A stretch of DNA of 39,481 bases from assembly GCA_016794545.1 (NCBI GenBank), contig JAEUJX010000057.1, positions 1 through 39,481 of the forward strand, given 5' to 3'. The DNA comes from Myxococcales bacterium. Its GTDB lineage: Bacteria; Myxococcota_A; Polyangia; Haliangiales; Haliangiaceae. The position numbers and the translations under genes were made by a program. This document shows, piece by piece, positions 1 to 8,195 of this stretch (positions are counted from its first letter, which is position 1; each line of letters begins with the position of its first letter). A model generated the notes under the pieces. That model was given only the letters and a program-made list of their open reading frames with translations, ran no database searches and was not told where the DNA came from.

Positions 1-312
1 CGAGATCATGTCCTCGGGCTCCGAACCCGCGTTCTGGTTGATGCCGCGCGCGATGACGAGCAGGTGATCGCCGTGCGGCGTCGCGCGCGGGCGAGGATCC
101 GGCTCGAGCAGCGCCTCGCGCATCAGCAGATCGATCCCGGACCCCTCGTCGAGCCACGCCTGCACGTCCGCGCGCGTGTAGTCGAGGTTGAGCCACAGGA
201 CGCCGTCGGCGGGCTGCCACGCGCGCACGCCGTCCCAGTCGAGGCTCCTCGCGCCGCCCTTGCCGTCGAGCAGGAACGCGTGCAGGAGGCCGGTCTCGGC
301 CGGGGTGCCCAT
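1..312 (-). CDS. zntB: ZntB-type zinc/divalent cation transporter, N-terminal part (cut by window edge)
   Basis: The reverse strand reads open from an ATG at 312 to the window edge, giving the first 104 residues. The translation starts MGTPAETGLLHAFLLDGKGG and continues with a DWDGVRAWQPADGVLWLNLDY stretch and a later PRPRATPHGDHLLVIARGIN stretch, the pattern of the cytoplasmic domain of ZntB/CorA-family proteins (family recognition from memory). The two C-terminal membrane helices and the GxN pore motif lie outside the window, so transport direction and ion cannot be judged. The start is only 27 bp from the divergent dipeptidase start at 340, so both promoters must overlap or lie inside the coding regions. 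ZntB is the best fit; a generic CorA-like protein is the alternative. Confidence 0.82.
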   Translation of the reverse strand, partial: MGTPAETGLLHAFLLDGKGGARSLDWDGVRAWQPADGVLWLNLDYTRADVQAWLDEGSGIDLLMREALLEPDPRPRATPHGDHLLVIARGINQNAGSEPEDMIS

Positions 313-339
313 CCACGTCGGTTGTACTACGCTCGAGGC

Positions 340-939
340 ATGCGCGGCGCACTGCTGGTCCTGATCGCGAGCGCCGGCGTCGCGCGCGCCGGTGGCCCGG
401 GCAGGGCGGCCGAGCTCGTCGATGTCGCCGCGGTGATCCCCGACGCCGTGATCGACATCCGCTACGCGACCGCCGGCAACTTCACCGGCGAGGCGCTGTA
501 CCCGAAGGCGGTGTGCAAGCTGCGGCGGGCCGTCGCGGAGAAGCTCGCGATCGCGGCGAAGGCGCTGCGCGCCCAGCAGCGCCGGCTGCTGCTGTGGGAC
601 TGCTACCGGCCGTCGTCGATCCAGCGGGTGCTGTGGGACCGGGTGCCCGACACGAAGTACGTCGCGGATCCGAAGGTCGGCAGCGTCCACAGCCGCGGGG
701 CCGCGGTCGATGTCGGGCTCGTCGATCTCGACGGAGCGCCGGTGACGCTGCCGACCGAGTACGACAGCTTCGGCGAGGCGGCGCACCGCGATCGCGCGCT
801 CGTGGGCGAGCGGGGGACCGAGGCGCGCCGGCTCGCGGCGGCGATGGCGAAGGCCGGGTTCGTCGGCATCCCCACCGAGTGGTGGCACTATGACGCAGAA
901 GGCGGCGCGAGATATCCGCTCTCGGATGAGCCGCTGTAG
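340..939 (+). CDS. Secreted D-alanyl-D-alanine dipeptidase (VanX/DdpX type, peptidase M15D)
   Basis: A 199-residue zinc dipeptidase that would hydrolyse D-Ala-D-Ala released from peptidoglycan. It begins with a signal peptide (MRGALLVLIASAGVARA, likely cut after residue 17), which places it in the periplasm. The zinc site is visible: SVHSRGAAVD supplies His117 and Asp124, and EWWHYD supplies the catalytic Glu180 and His183. The DCYRP motif at 87-91 carries the conserved Arg90. Length matches the family. A reading frame continues upstream to position 64 but would run through the opposing zntB gene and lose the signal peptide, so the ATG at 340 is preferred. With a signal peptide and no vanHA genes nearby, cell-wall turnover or D-Ala scavenging is more likely than vancomycin resistance. 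Confidence 0.88.
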   Translation: MRGALLVLIASAGVARAGGPGRAAELVDVAAVIPDAVIDIRYATAGNFTGEALYPKAVCKLRRAVAEKLAIAAKALRAQQRRLLLWDCYRPSSIQRVLWDRVPDTKYVADPKVGSVHSRGAAVDVGLVDLDGAPVTLPTEYDSFGEAAHRDRALVGERGTEARRLAAAMAKAGFVGIPTEWWHYDAEGGARYPLSDEPL

Positions 940-951
940 CATCGAACCGGC

Positions 952-2343
952 GTGGAGTCGGTCCCGTACTATCCGGTGAACGAGTTCGGTCCCCTGATGA
1001 AGGGGCTCGTGATCGGCGGCGTCGGCATCGTCCACGTGTTCCTCGCGCAGTTCGCGATCGGCGGCGGCATGCTGCTCTACTACTTCGAGCGGCTCGCGCA
1101 GCGGGGCGTGCCGAACGCGCGCGCGTTCGTCGACGGGTACTTCAAGATCCTCGTGCTGGTCAGCTTCGTCGTCGGTGCGCTGACCGGTGTGGCCATGTGG
1201 TTCACGACGATCCAGGTCGGCGCCCGGACCATCGGCCTCATGATCGACGAGTTCCACTGGCTGTGGGCGACCGAGTGGGTGTGGTTCGCGATCGAGATCA
1301 CCGCCGGCTACGCGTTCTATCGGTTCGGCCCGCGGCTCGACGACACCACGCGACGACGGCTGCTGCTGCTCTACGCGGGTGCCTCGTGGATGAGCCTGTT
1401 CTGGATCAACGGCATCCTCGCGTGGCAGCTCACGCCCGGTGCGTGGCTCGACGGCGCCGGCATGTGGGCCGGGTTCTTCAACGCGAGCTTCTGGCCGTCG
1501 CTCCTGTTCCGCACCGCGGTCGCGGCCACGCTCGGCGCGCTGGTCGCGTGCGTCGTGATCAACACGATGGATCTCGATCGCGAGGGCAAGGCCGCCCTGA
1601 TCCGGCGCGCCTCGCGCTTCGCCGCGCCGATGGCGGCGATGCCGCTGCTCGCCGGCTGGTTCATGTACGTCATCCCCGCCGACAGCCGGCAGTGGCTGAT
1701 GGGTGGATCGATGCCGATGACGATGTTCGTCGCCGTCGCGGCCGGCGCGTCGACGCTGATCGGCGCCTACGTCGTGATCGGGCTCATCGTGAAGAAGCTC
1801 TACATCAACGGCGCGACCGCGACGCTGCTCCTCGTGCTCGCGTTCGGGGCCACCGCCGCGGGCGAGTTCGTGCGCGAGGGCGCGCGCAAGCCGTACACCG
1901 TGCGCGGCGTCCTCTACTCGACGTCGATCACGCCCGCCGAGGTGGCCCGGCTGCGCGAGGAGGGCGCCGTGACCAGGGATCCGTATCCGCTGCGGGACGA
2001 GAGTCGCTATCCGACGCCGCAGCTCGTCCGCGGGGCGAAGGTGCACCGCGCGCTGTGCGACGCCTGCCACACGCTGCACGGCGCGAACGCGCTCGTCGAG
2101 CTGACCCGCACGTGGACCGACGAGCAACTCCGGCTCAACGTCGCGAAGCTGCAGCGCACGAAGGCGTTCATGCCGCCGTTCGCCGGCAACGCCGCCGATG
2201 TCGAGGCGCTCGTCCAGTTCCTGCGCTGGGAGGCCGCGGGTGCGCCGGCGTCATGGCCAGCGAGCGACGCGCCGGGCACGCTCGCCCAGATCGAGGACTG
2301 GCTCGACCAGGTCGGCACGTCGCCCGTGGGAGGGCCGCGGTGA
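952..2343 (+). CDS. CydA-like membrane oxidase subunit fused to C-terminal cytochrome c domain
   Basis: A 463-residue protein starting at GTG 952. Residues 15-305 form about eight hydrophobic helices. His28 in GGVGIVHVFLAQF sits where the CydA N-terminal haem-ligand His is found. The segment GEFVREGARKPYTVRGVLYS (304-323) resembles the CydA stretch containing the GRQPW motif, here altered to ARKPY. The C-terminal part carries a single haem c site, CDACH (Cys369, Cys372, His373), with a plausible axial Met408 in FMPPF. Branches of the cytochrome bd superfamily with fused cytochrome c are known; these may take electrons from cytochrome c rather than quinol, which is inference here. The next gene starts inside this stop codon (TGATG), so the two are translationally coupled. 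Confidence 0.75.
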   Translation: MESVPYYPVNEFGPLMKGLVIGGVGIVHVFLAQFAIGGGMLLYYFERLAQRGVPNARAFVDGYFKILVLVSFVVGALTGVAMWFTTIQVGARTIGLMIDEFHWLWATEWVWFAIEITAGYAFYRFGPRLDDTTRRRLLLLYAGASWMSLFWINGILAWQLTPGAWLDGAGMWAGFFNASFWPSLLFRTAVAATLGALVACVVINTMDLDREGKAALIRRASRFAAPMAAMPLLAGWFMYVIPADSRQWLMGGSMPMTMFVAVAAGASTLIGAYVVIGLIVKKLYINGATATLLLVLAFGATAAGEFVREGARKPYTVRGVLYSTSITPAEVARLREEGAVTRDPYPLRDESRYPTPQLVRGAKVHRALCDACHTLHGANALVELTRTWTDEQLRLNVAKLQRTKAFMPPFAGNAADVEALVQFLRWEAAGAPASWPASDAPGTLAQIEDWLDQVGTSPVGGPR

Positions 2344-3290
2344 TGTGGCCGTTCGATGGACAGGCGCCATCGCTGTGGCTCGCGCTGTATCTCCTCACGT
2401 TCGCGCTGCACGCGGTGTTCGTCAGCTACGTCCTCGCTGGCACGGCCTACGCGCTCGTCTGCAACGACGCGATCGCCGAGCGCGTGCGCGACCGGCTGCC
2501 GTTCATGCTCGGCTGCGGCATCACCGCCGGCGTCGCGCCGCTCCTGTTCCTCCAGCTGCTCTACCAGAAGCAGTTCTACACCGCGAACCTCCTCATGGGC
2601 CCGCGGTGGGGCGCGGTCGTCCCCGCGCTGATCGCCGGCTTCTACGCGCTCTACCTCGCGAAGGCGCACGTGAGGGAGCGCGTGCGCCGCCTCGCGCTCG
2701 GCCTCGCTGCGGGCTGCTTCCTGTTCGTGGCGTGGTCGTGGACCGAGCTCGACCAGCTGATGCAGGACGAGCCGGCGTGGCAGGCGATGTACGCATCGGG
2801 CCGCCGCATCTACGGCGCGGCGACGATCTACCCGCGGCTCCTGCTCTGGCTCGGCGCGATGGCGACCCTGTTCGCGATCGTCGCCGCGTGGTGGTCCACC
2901 GGCGGCGAGCGCAAGCGGCTCGCGGTCATCGGGCTCGCTGGCCGCGCGGTCTCGGCGCTCGCGGCGTTGTGGCTGTGGCGCGCCGGCGGCACCGTCGACG
3001 CCGCGGCGCACGGCTGGGGCTACCTGCTGGTCGCCGCGCTCGTCGCGGAGGCGGCGGGCTGGATCTGGCTCCTCCGCTCGCCCGACAGCTTCGCGCTGTC
3101 GCTCGTGACGGGCTCCGGCGCCGCCGCGCTGCTGTGCGCCACCGTCGTGCGCGAGGCGCCGCGCCTCGCGCTCCTCGATCCGCCGCGAGCCTCGGCGATG
3201 GAGGCCTCCGGCTTCGCCCTGTTCGCGATCACGGCCGTCGTCGGCGTCGCCGCCATCGCCTGGATCTGGCGCGCGATCTCGCGCGCGTAA
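2343..3290 (+). CDS. Second subunit of the CydA-like oxidase (CydA'-like membrane protein)
   Basis: A 315-residue polytopic membrane protein with about eight or nine hydrophobic segments. Its ATG overlaps the preceding stop by one base. It lacks an evident CydB signature. By eye its first 105 residues resemble those of the upstream subunit: LTFALHAVFVSYVLAG places His23 where the partner has His28, and ITAGVAPLLFLQLLYQ resembles the partner's second helix. It therefore looks like a diverged, shortened CydA paralogue rather than a true CydB. The reading frame extends far upstream inside the first subunit but that part is a shadow. It probably forms a heterodimer with the fused cytochrome c subunit. 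Function is inferred from context and this weak resemblance. Confidence 0.65.
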   Translation: MWPFDGQAPSLWLALYLLTFALHAVFVSYVLAGTAYALVCNDAIAERVRDRLPFMLGCGITAGVAPLLFLQLLYQKQFYTANLLMGPRWGAVVPALIAGFYALYLAKAHVRERVRRLALGLAAGCFLFVAWSWTELDQLMQDEPAWQAMYASGRRIYGAATIYPRLLLWLGAMATLFAIVAAWWSTGGERKRLAVIGLAGRAVSALAALWLWRAGGTVDAAAHGWGYLLVAALVAEAAGWIWLLRSPDSFALSLVTGSGAAALLCATVVREAPRLALLDPPRASAMEASGFALFAITAVVGVAAIAWIWRAISRA

Positions 3291-3307
3291 TTAGGTCCGA
3301 CCTAATT
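3289..3307. repeat. Perfect palindrome at the 3' end of the oxidase operon
   Basis: AATTAGGT-CCG-ACCTAATT is an 8-bp stem with a 3-nt loop. It overlaps the TAA stop of the second oxidase subunit and is strikingly AT-rich for this genome. There is no T-run, so it is not a classical intrinsic terminator. It may act as an mRNA end stabiliser, a bidirectional termination aid between convergent genes, or a protein-binding site. Confidence 0.55.
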
Positions 3308-3333
3308 GATGCGCAATTCGTGCAACACGATCG

Positions 3334-3349
3334 GTCCGGCAGACCGGAC
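3334..3349. terminator. Possible hairpin between convergent oxidase and pilU genes
   Basis: GTCCGG-CAGA-CCGGAC forms a 6-bp GC-only stem with a tetraloop, 16 bp from the pilU stop codon. There is no following T-tract in either direction, so intrinsic termination is only a suggestion. Its position between two convergent genes is the main support. Confidence 0.35.
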
Positions 3350-3365
3350 ACGCGCGCGCGCGGAG

Positions 3366-4508
3366 CTAGCGACTCGCTGACACGAGCTTCAGCACGGTCC
3401 CGGTGTTGCCGCTCGGCTGGCCCTTCTCCTGGCGCGCCATGCGCTGGAGCCGGAGGCGGAGGTTGTTCGGGCTATCGGCGGCCTGCAGTGCGACCTGCGG
3501 CGAGATGCGGCGCGCGGCGACGAGGTCGCACAGGGCCGAGTCGAACGTCTGGCAGCCCTCGTTCTGGCCCTGCTCCATGGCGTCCTTGATCGCGTCGGTC
3601 TCGCCGCGCTTGACGAGGTCCTTGATGCGGGGCGTGTCGAGCAGGATCTCGAGGGCCGCCGCGCGCCCGCCGCTCGTCGAGGCGACGAGGCGCTGCGAGA
3701 TGATCGCACGGAGGTTGAGCGAGAGCTGCAGCCGGATCTCGTGCGCGCGTCCGGGGGGGAAGAAGTTCATGATGCGCTCGAGCGCCTGGTCGGCGTTGTT
3801 CGCGTGGAGCGTCGAGACGCACAGGTGGCCGGTCTCTGCGAACGCGATCGCGGCCTCCATGGTCTCGGCGTCGCGGATCTCGCCGATCAGGATGACGTCG
3901 GGCGCCTGGCGCAGGGTGTTCTTGAGCGCGTCCTTGTACGACAGCGTGTCGATGCCGACCTCGCGCTGCGTGACGATGCAGTGCTGGTGCTCGTGCACGA
4001 ACTCGACCGGGTCCTCGATCGTGATGATGTGGCCCGTCTCGTGGCGGTTGCGGGCGTCGATCATCGCGGCGAGCGTGGTCGACTTGCCGCTGCCGGTGCC
4101 GCCGACGACGAGCACGAGGCCGCGCTTGCTGCGCATCACCGTCGAGAGCACCGGCGGGAGCTCCAGCTCCTCGAGCGTCTTGATCTTGGTGCGCACGAGG
4201 CGGATCACCATGCCGGGGGCGCCGCGCTGCCGGAACATGTTCACGCGGAACCGGCCGGTCTTCGTCGACAGCGCGACGTTGAGCTCGAGCTTCTGGTCGA
4301 ACTCGTCGCGCTGGGCGGGCGAGATCAGCGACGTCGCCATCTGATCGATCTGCTCCGGGCCGAGCGCGTTCTTCGCGGGGTAGCCCACGCCGTCGATCCG
4401 GAACACGGGCGGGCTGCCCGCGGTGATGTAGAGGTCCGAGGCCTCGACCTTGACCATGTGCTCGAGGAGGGCCCGCATCGTCGGGTCCCAGTAGGCGTCG
4501 TCGCTCAT
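3366..4508 (-). CDS. pilU: Type IV pilus retraction ATPase, PilU-like
   Basis: A 380-residue secretion-type ATPase. The N-terminal region resembles the PilT PAS-like domain. Walker A is GGTGSGKS (136-143), followed by ITIEDPVEFVHEH, the Asp/Walker B segment VILIGEIRDAETM and the His box STLHANN. The C-terminal pattern IKDLVKRGETDAIKDAMEQG then EGCQTFDSALCDL is the PilU rather than the PilT form, so it probably assists PilT in disassembling pilin at the inner-membrane motor. The ATG at 4508 overlaps the pilT stop (ATGA). A longer open frame upstream runs inside pilT and is rejected. The last about 30 residues (QRMARQEKGQPSGNTGTVLK) are polar and probably disordered. Confidence 0.88.
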   Translation of the reverse strand: MSDDAYWDPTMRALLEHMVKVEASDLYITAGSPPVFRIDGVGYPAKNALGPEQIDQMATSLISPAQRDEFDQKLELNVALSTKTGRFRVNMFRQRGAPGMVIRLVRTKIKTLEELELPPVLSTVMRSKRGLVLVVGGTGSGKSTTLAAMIDARNRHETGHIITIEDPVEFVHEHQHCIVTQREVGIDTLSYKDALKNTLRQAPDVILIGEIRDAETMEAAIAFAETGHLCVSTLHANNADQALERIMNFFPPGRAHEIRLQLSLNLRAIISQRLVASTSGGRAAALEILLDTPRIKDLVKRGETDAIKDAMEQGQNEGCQTFDSALCDLVAARRISPQVALQAADSPNNLRLRLQRMARQEKGQPSGNTGTVLKLVSASR

Positions 4509-5584
4509 CGCGCCACCGCCTGCGCGGGCTGGTGGTGGCGGTCGAGCACGTGCGCCAGGTCGGGCACGCGACGCTTCGCCTCCTCGACCGACACGATACC
4601 CTTGCCGACGAGCTCCATCACGGCTGCCTCCATGGTCTGCATGCCCGCCTTCGCGCCGACCTGCATCGCGGACGGGATCTGGTGCGTCTTGCCCTCGCGG
4701 ATCAGGTTCCGCACGGCCGGCGTCCCCACGAGGATCTCGAGCGCGGCCGCGCGGCCGCCGCCGTTCTTCGCCATCAGCATCTGCGTACATACGCCGAGCA
4801 GCGACTCGCTCACCATCGTGCGGACCTGCGCCTGCTGCACCGGCGGGAACACGTCGACCAGGCGGTCGACGGTCTTCGCCGCGCTCGACGTGTGGACCGT
4901 GCCGAACACGAGGTGGCCAGTCTCCGCCGCGGTCAGCGCGAGCGAGATCGTCTCGAGATCGCGCAGCTCGCCGACGAGGATCACGACGGGGTCCTCGCGG
5001 AGCGCGCTGCGCAGGGCGGCGTTGAACGAGTGGGTCTGCGATCCGACCTCGCGCTGGTTGACGAGCGACTTCTTCGACTTGTGGACGAACTCGATCGGAT
5101 CTTCGAGCGTGAGGATGTGACCGGGCATCGTCTCGTTCAGGTAGTCGATCATCGCGGCGAGCGTCGTCGACTTGCCGGAGCCGGTCGGCCCCGTGACGAG
5201 CACGAGGCCCTTCTCCTCGTCGCACAGCTCGCGGAGGATCGGCGGCAGGCCGAGATCCGCGAAGCGCGGGATCACGCTCGGGATCGTGCGGAATACCGCA
5301 CCCTCGCCCCGGTTCTGGGAGAACACGTTGACGCGGAAGCGGCGCGCGCTGTCGAGCGCGAACGCGAAGTCCGCCTCGAGGTTCTGCTGGAACGTGCGGC
5401 GCTGGCCGTCGTTCATCACGTCGAAGATCAGCTTGTGTGTCTCGTCGGCCGACAGCGCCGGCATGTCGACGCGGTGCATCTCGCCGTGGATGCGCATCAG
5501 CGGCGGCTCGCCGGCCGAGATGTGGAGGTCCGACGCCTTCTGGCTGATCGCGAACTCGAGGAGCTCGGTGATGGAGATGCTCAT
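4505..5584 (-). CDS. pilT: Type IV pilus retraction ATPase PilT
   Basis: A 359-residue hexameric motor ATPase that powers pilus retraction (twitching, or S-motility in myxobacteria). It starts SISITELLEFAISQKASDLH, typical of PilT. Walker A is GPTGSGKS (132-139), the Asp box ILTLEDPIEF, Walker B VILVGELRD (201-209) and the His box GTVHTSS (228-234). The C-terminal VRNLIREGKTHQIPSAMQ corresponds to the PilT AIRNLIREGK element needed for retraction. It overlaps the upstream small gene and the downstream pilU by ATGA junctions, so the three are one operon. No pilin or other pil assembly genes lie in the window. Confidence 0.92.
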   Translation of the reverse strand: MSISITELLEFAISQKASDLHISAGEPPLMRIHGEMHRVDMPALSADETHKLIFDVMNDGQRRTFQQNLEADFAFALDSARRFRVNVFSQNRGEGAVFRTIPSVIPRFADLGLPPILRELCDEEKGLVLVTGPTGSGKSTTLAAMIDYLNETMPGHILTLEDPIEFVHKSKKSLVNQREVGSQTHSFNAALRSALREDPVVILVGELRDLETISLALTAAETGHLVFGTVHTSSAAKTVDRLVDVFPPVQQAQVRTMVSESLLGVCTQMLMAKNGGGRAAALEILVGTPAVRNLIREGKTHQIPSAMQVGAKAGMQTMEAAVMELVGKGIVSVEEAKRRVPDLAHVLDRHHQPAQAVAR

Positions 5585-6069
5585 CGGTCGCCTCGCGGGT
5601 TCGGCGGACACGTCTCCTCCACGCGCGCGATGTGACCCTTCGCGATGTGGAACGTCAGGTTCGTCGCGTGCAGCTCGAGGGTCTCGCTGGGGCCGTTGAG
5701 GTGATCCGCCGTGCGCGCCTGGCCGATCGTCGCGGTCCACCGCAGCTCGCCCTCGAGCACGGTGCCGCTGCGGAGGTGGACGGCGACCGCCTGCACCTCG
5801 ACCGGCAGGTCGCCGTCCTGGTGCATCGCGATCACCGACTGCACGCCGAGCGCCGCGATCGCATCGCGCGCGACGAGCTGGACCTTGCCGCCCATGATGG
5901 TCGGCAGGAACCGGTTGCCGCGCGCGTCGAGCATCTGCTCGATGGCATCGGTCGGCGGTACGAACAGCATCGCGTCGGACCGCGTGCCGTCGTGGCCGAT
6001 CAGAACCACCTCGATCTGGTCGACGGGCATCCGGAGGATGGCCTGCGACCGGCGCATCGTTGCCTGCAT
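5581..6069 (-). CDS. Conserved small protein upstream of pilT, function unknown
   Basis: About 162 residues, no signal peptide or membrane segment. The body consists of two beta-rich stretches: IEVVLIGHDGTRSDAMLFVP at the start, and HLRSGTVLEGELRW later. Between them, DARGNRFLPTIMGGKVQLVA recalls small beta-barrel domains of unknown function seen near pilus or gliding genes (an impression only, DUF6812-like). The stop overlaps the pilT start by ATGA, so co-translation with pilT and pilU is likely and a role tied to the retraction motor is a reasonable inference. Start is uncertain: GTG 6072, ATG 6069 and ATG 6057 are all in frame and none has a convincing Shine-Dalgarno. Confidence 0.7.
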   Translation of the reverse strand: MQATMRRSQAILRMPVDQIEVVLIGHDGTRSDAMLFVPPTDAIEQMLDARGNRFLPTIMGGKVQLVARDAIAALGVQSVIAMHQDGDLPVEVQAVAVHLRSGTVLEGELRWTATIGQARTADHLNGPSETLELHATNLTFHIAKGHIARVEETCPPNPRGDR

Positions 6070-6129
6070 CACCAGGACGCATCGGCCGTCCTCGCAGCGC
6101 GGTAAGGGCGACCGATGTGGGTGGCGCGG

Positions 6130-6654
6130 CTACGCCGGCGTCGCGAGCGCCAGTGCGACGCCGTGGACCACGGCGGCGATGCGGACGGCCTCGTGGACCA
6201 TCTCCCGGGTCCCGCCCTTGCCGCGGACCGCTTGCTCGTGGCTCTGGACGCACTGCGCGCACCCGGTGATCGCCGAGGCCGCCAGGCACCACAGCTCGAA
6301 GTCGAGGTGCTCGACGCCGGGCCTGCCGATGATCTGCATGCGCAGCCTGGCCGGCATGGCGCCGTACTCCGCGGCGTCGCCCATCACGTGCACGAACCGG
6401 TAGTAGACGTTGTTCATACCCATGATCGCCGCCGCGCCCTTCGCCGCGGTCTGCGCCTCGGGGGGCAGGTGCGGCGCGGCGTCGGCGAGCACGGCCGCGA
6501 GGACCTCCGGGCTGCGCGCGGTCACCGCCGCGACGACCGCGGTCCCCCACGCCTGCTGCGGCGTGAGCGCGGTCGCTCCCGCGATGATCCCGAGGTTGAT
6601 CCGGAGGTCCTTCGCGTGATCCGGGAGCCGATCCTTCAGCGCGTCGATCGTCAT
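6130..6654 (-). CDS. ahpD: Alkyl hydroperoxide reductase partner AhpD
   Basis: A 174-residue AhpD/carboxymuconolactone-decarboxylase-fold protein that recycles AhpC. The active site CAQC (Cys132, Cys135) is followed by His139, and Glu120 precedes it. This spacing matches the Glu, Cys, Cys, His relay known for mycobacterial AhpD. It starts 10 bp after the ahpC stop and has a good Shine-Dalgarno (AAGGAGA) that overlaps that stop, so the two are co-translated. It is a cytoplasmic trimer in known members. Expression should follow ahpC and be peroxide-induced through OxyR. The next minus-strand gene begins 60 bp downstream, so read-through into the pilT operon cannot be excluded. Confidence 0.93.
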   Translation of the reverse strand: MTIDALKDRLPDHAKDLRINLGIIAGATALTPQQAWGTAVVAAVTARSPEVLAAVLADAAPHLPPEAQTAAKGAAAIMGMNNVYYRFVHVMGDAAEYGAMPARLRMQIIGRPGVEHLDFELWCLAASAITGCAQCVQSHEQAVRGKGGTREMVHEAVRIAAVVHGVALALATPA

Positions 6655-6664
6655 GGCGTCTCCT

Positions 6665-7201
<537 letters not shown>

Positions 7202-7236
7202 GGCGACACCATGCGTCCTGCTTCGTGATAGGGCCA

Positions 7237-7273
7237 ATTGCGGAATGCGATAGCCATGATAGGGTGCATCTAT
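7237..7273. promoter_or_regulatory. OxyR operator between ahpC and oxyR
   Basis: The OxyR tetramer site follows ATAG-n7-CTAT-n7-ATAG-n7-CTAT. Here the four elements read ATTG (7237), CGAT (7248), ATAG (7259), CTAT (7270) with exact 7-nt spacers, 14 of 16 key bases matching. The right half-site is perfect. The site ends one base before the oxyR ATG and lies about 36 bp from the ahpC ATG. That fits activation of ahpCD and repression of oxyR itself. Confidence 0.85.
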
Positions 7274-7274
7274 C

Positions 7275-8195
7275 ATGGACCGGCCGTCGATCCGCCAGCT
7301 CGAGTGCCTCGTGGCCGTCGCGGATCAGGGCAGCTTCCGCCGCGCCGCCGCCACGCTCGGCATCTCGCAGCCCGCGCTGTCCGCGCAGGTCCAGCTCGCC
7401 GAGGAGCTCCTCGGGGTCCAGGTGTTCGAGCGCGACCGCCGGTCCGTCCTGATCACGCCCGCCGGCGAGGAGGTGGTCGCGCGCGCCCGGGACGCGCTGT
7501 CCTCCGTCGACGCCGTCGCCGAGGCCGCGCGCCGCCGCGGCGAGCCGCTCGTCGGGCCGCTGCGCCTCGGCGTCATCCCCACGGTCGCCCCCTACTGGCT
7601 GCCCGCGCTGCTCCCCGCCGTCCGCGCGAAGTACCCGCGGCTCGAGCTCATCCTCCGGGAGGAGCAGACGCACCGCTTGCTATCGCAGCTCGGCGCCGGC
7701 CAGCTCGACGTCGCGCTCCTCGCCATCCCGATCGCCGGCGACTTCACCACGGCCGAGGTCGCCCACGAGTCCTTCGTCGTCGCCGCCCCGCGCAACGCGC
7801 CCATCTTCAAGAAGCGGAGCAAGCTCACCGCCTCCGACCTCGACGACGAGACGGTCCTCCTCCTCGAGGACGGCCACTGCCTCCGCGACCAGGCGCTCGC
7901 CGTCTGCGAGCGCGGCGGCGCCGTCGAGGCGATGGAGCTCCGCGCCACGAGCCTCCCGACGCTCGTCCAGATGGTCGCCGGTGGCATGGGCGTCACGCTC
8001 CTGCCCGAGACCGCCGCCGACGCGCTCGTCCAGCCCAAGGGGCCGATCGAGGTCGCCCACTTCGTCTCGCCGCAGCCGGGCCGCACGCTCGGCCTCGCGT
8101 GGCGGACGTCGTCGGCGCGCCTGCGCGAGTTCCGTTTGCTCGCCGAGACGCTGAAGGGCGCGGCCGACAAGTTCCTCGCGAAGCTCCGCGACTGA
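7275..8195 (+). CDS. oxyR: Peroxide-sensing LysR-family regulator OxyR
   Basis: A 306-residue LysR-type activator. The winged helix-turn-helix spans residues 5-65 (RQLECLVAVADQGSFRRAA, then LGISQPALSAQ). The effector domain carries Cys202 and Cys211 in GHCLRDQALAVC. Their 9-residue spacing is that of the redox pair Cys199/Cys208 of E. coli OxyR, so it should sense H2O2 by disulphide formation. The start ATG lies directly beside the operator, leaving no room for a normal leader or Shine-Dalgarno; the mRNA may be leaderless or very short-leadered. Its stop directly abuts the stop of the convergent exporter gene (TGATCA). Confidence 0.94.
   Translation: MDRPSIRQLECLVAVADQGSFRRAAATLGISQPALSAQVQLAEELLGVQVFERDRRSVLITPAGEEVVARARDALSSVDAVAEAARRRGEPLVGPLRLGVIPTVAPYWLPALLPAVRAKYPRLELILREEQTHRLLSQLGAGQLDVALLAIPIAGDFTTAEVAHESFVVAAPRNAPIFKKRSKLTASDLDDETVLLLEDGHCLRDQALAVCERGGAVEAMELRATSLPTLVQMVAGGMGVTLLPETAADALVQPKGPIEVAHFVSPQPGRTLGLAWRTSSARLREFRLLAETLKGAADKFLAKLRD

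Noticed and set aside
340-939. Dipeptidase as part of a vancomycin-resistance cluster
   Set aside because: No VanH, VanA-type ligase or VanRS pair adjoins it, and it has a secretion signal, unlike cytoplasmic VanX.
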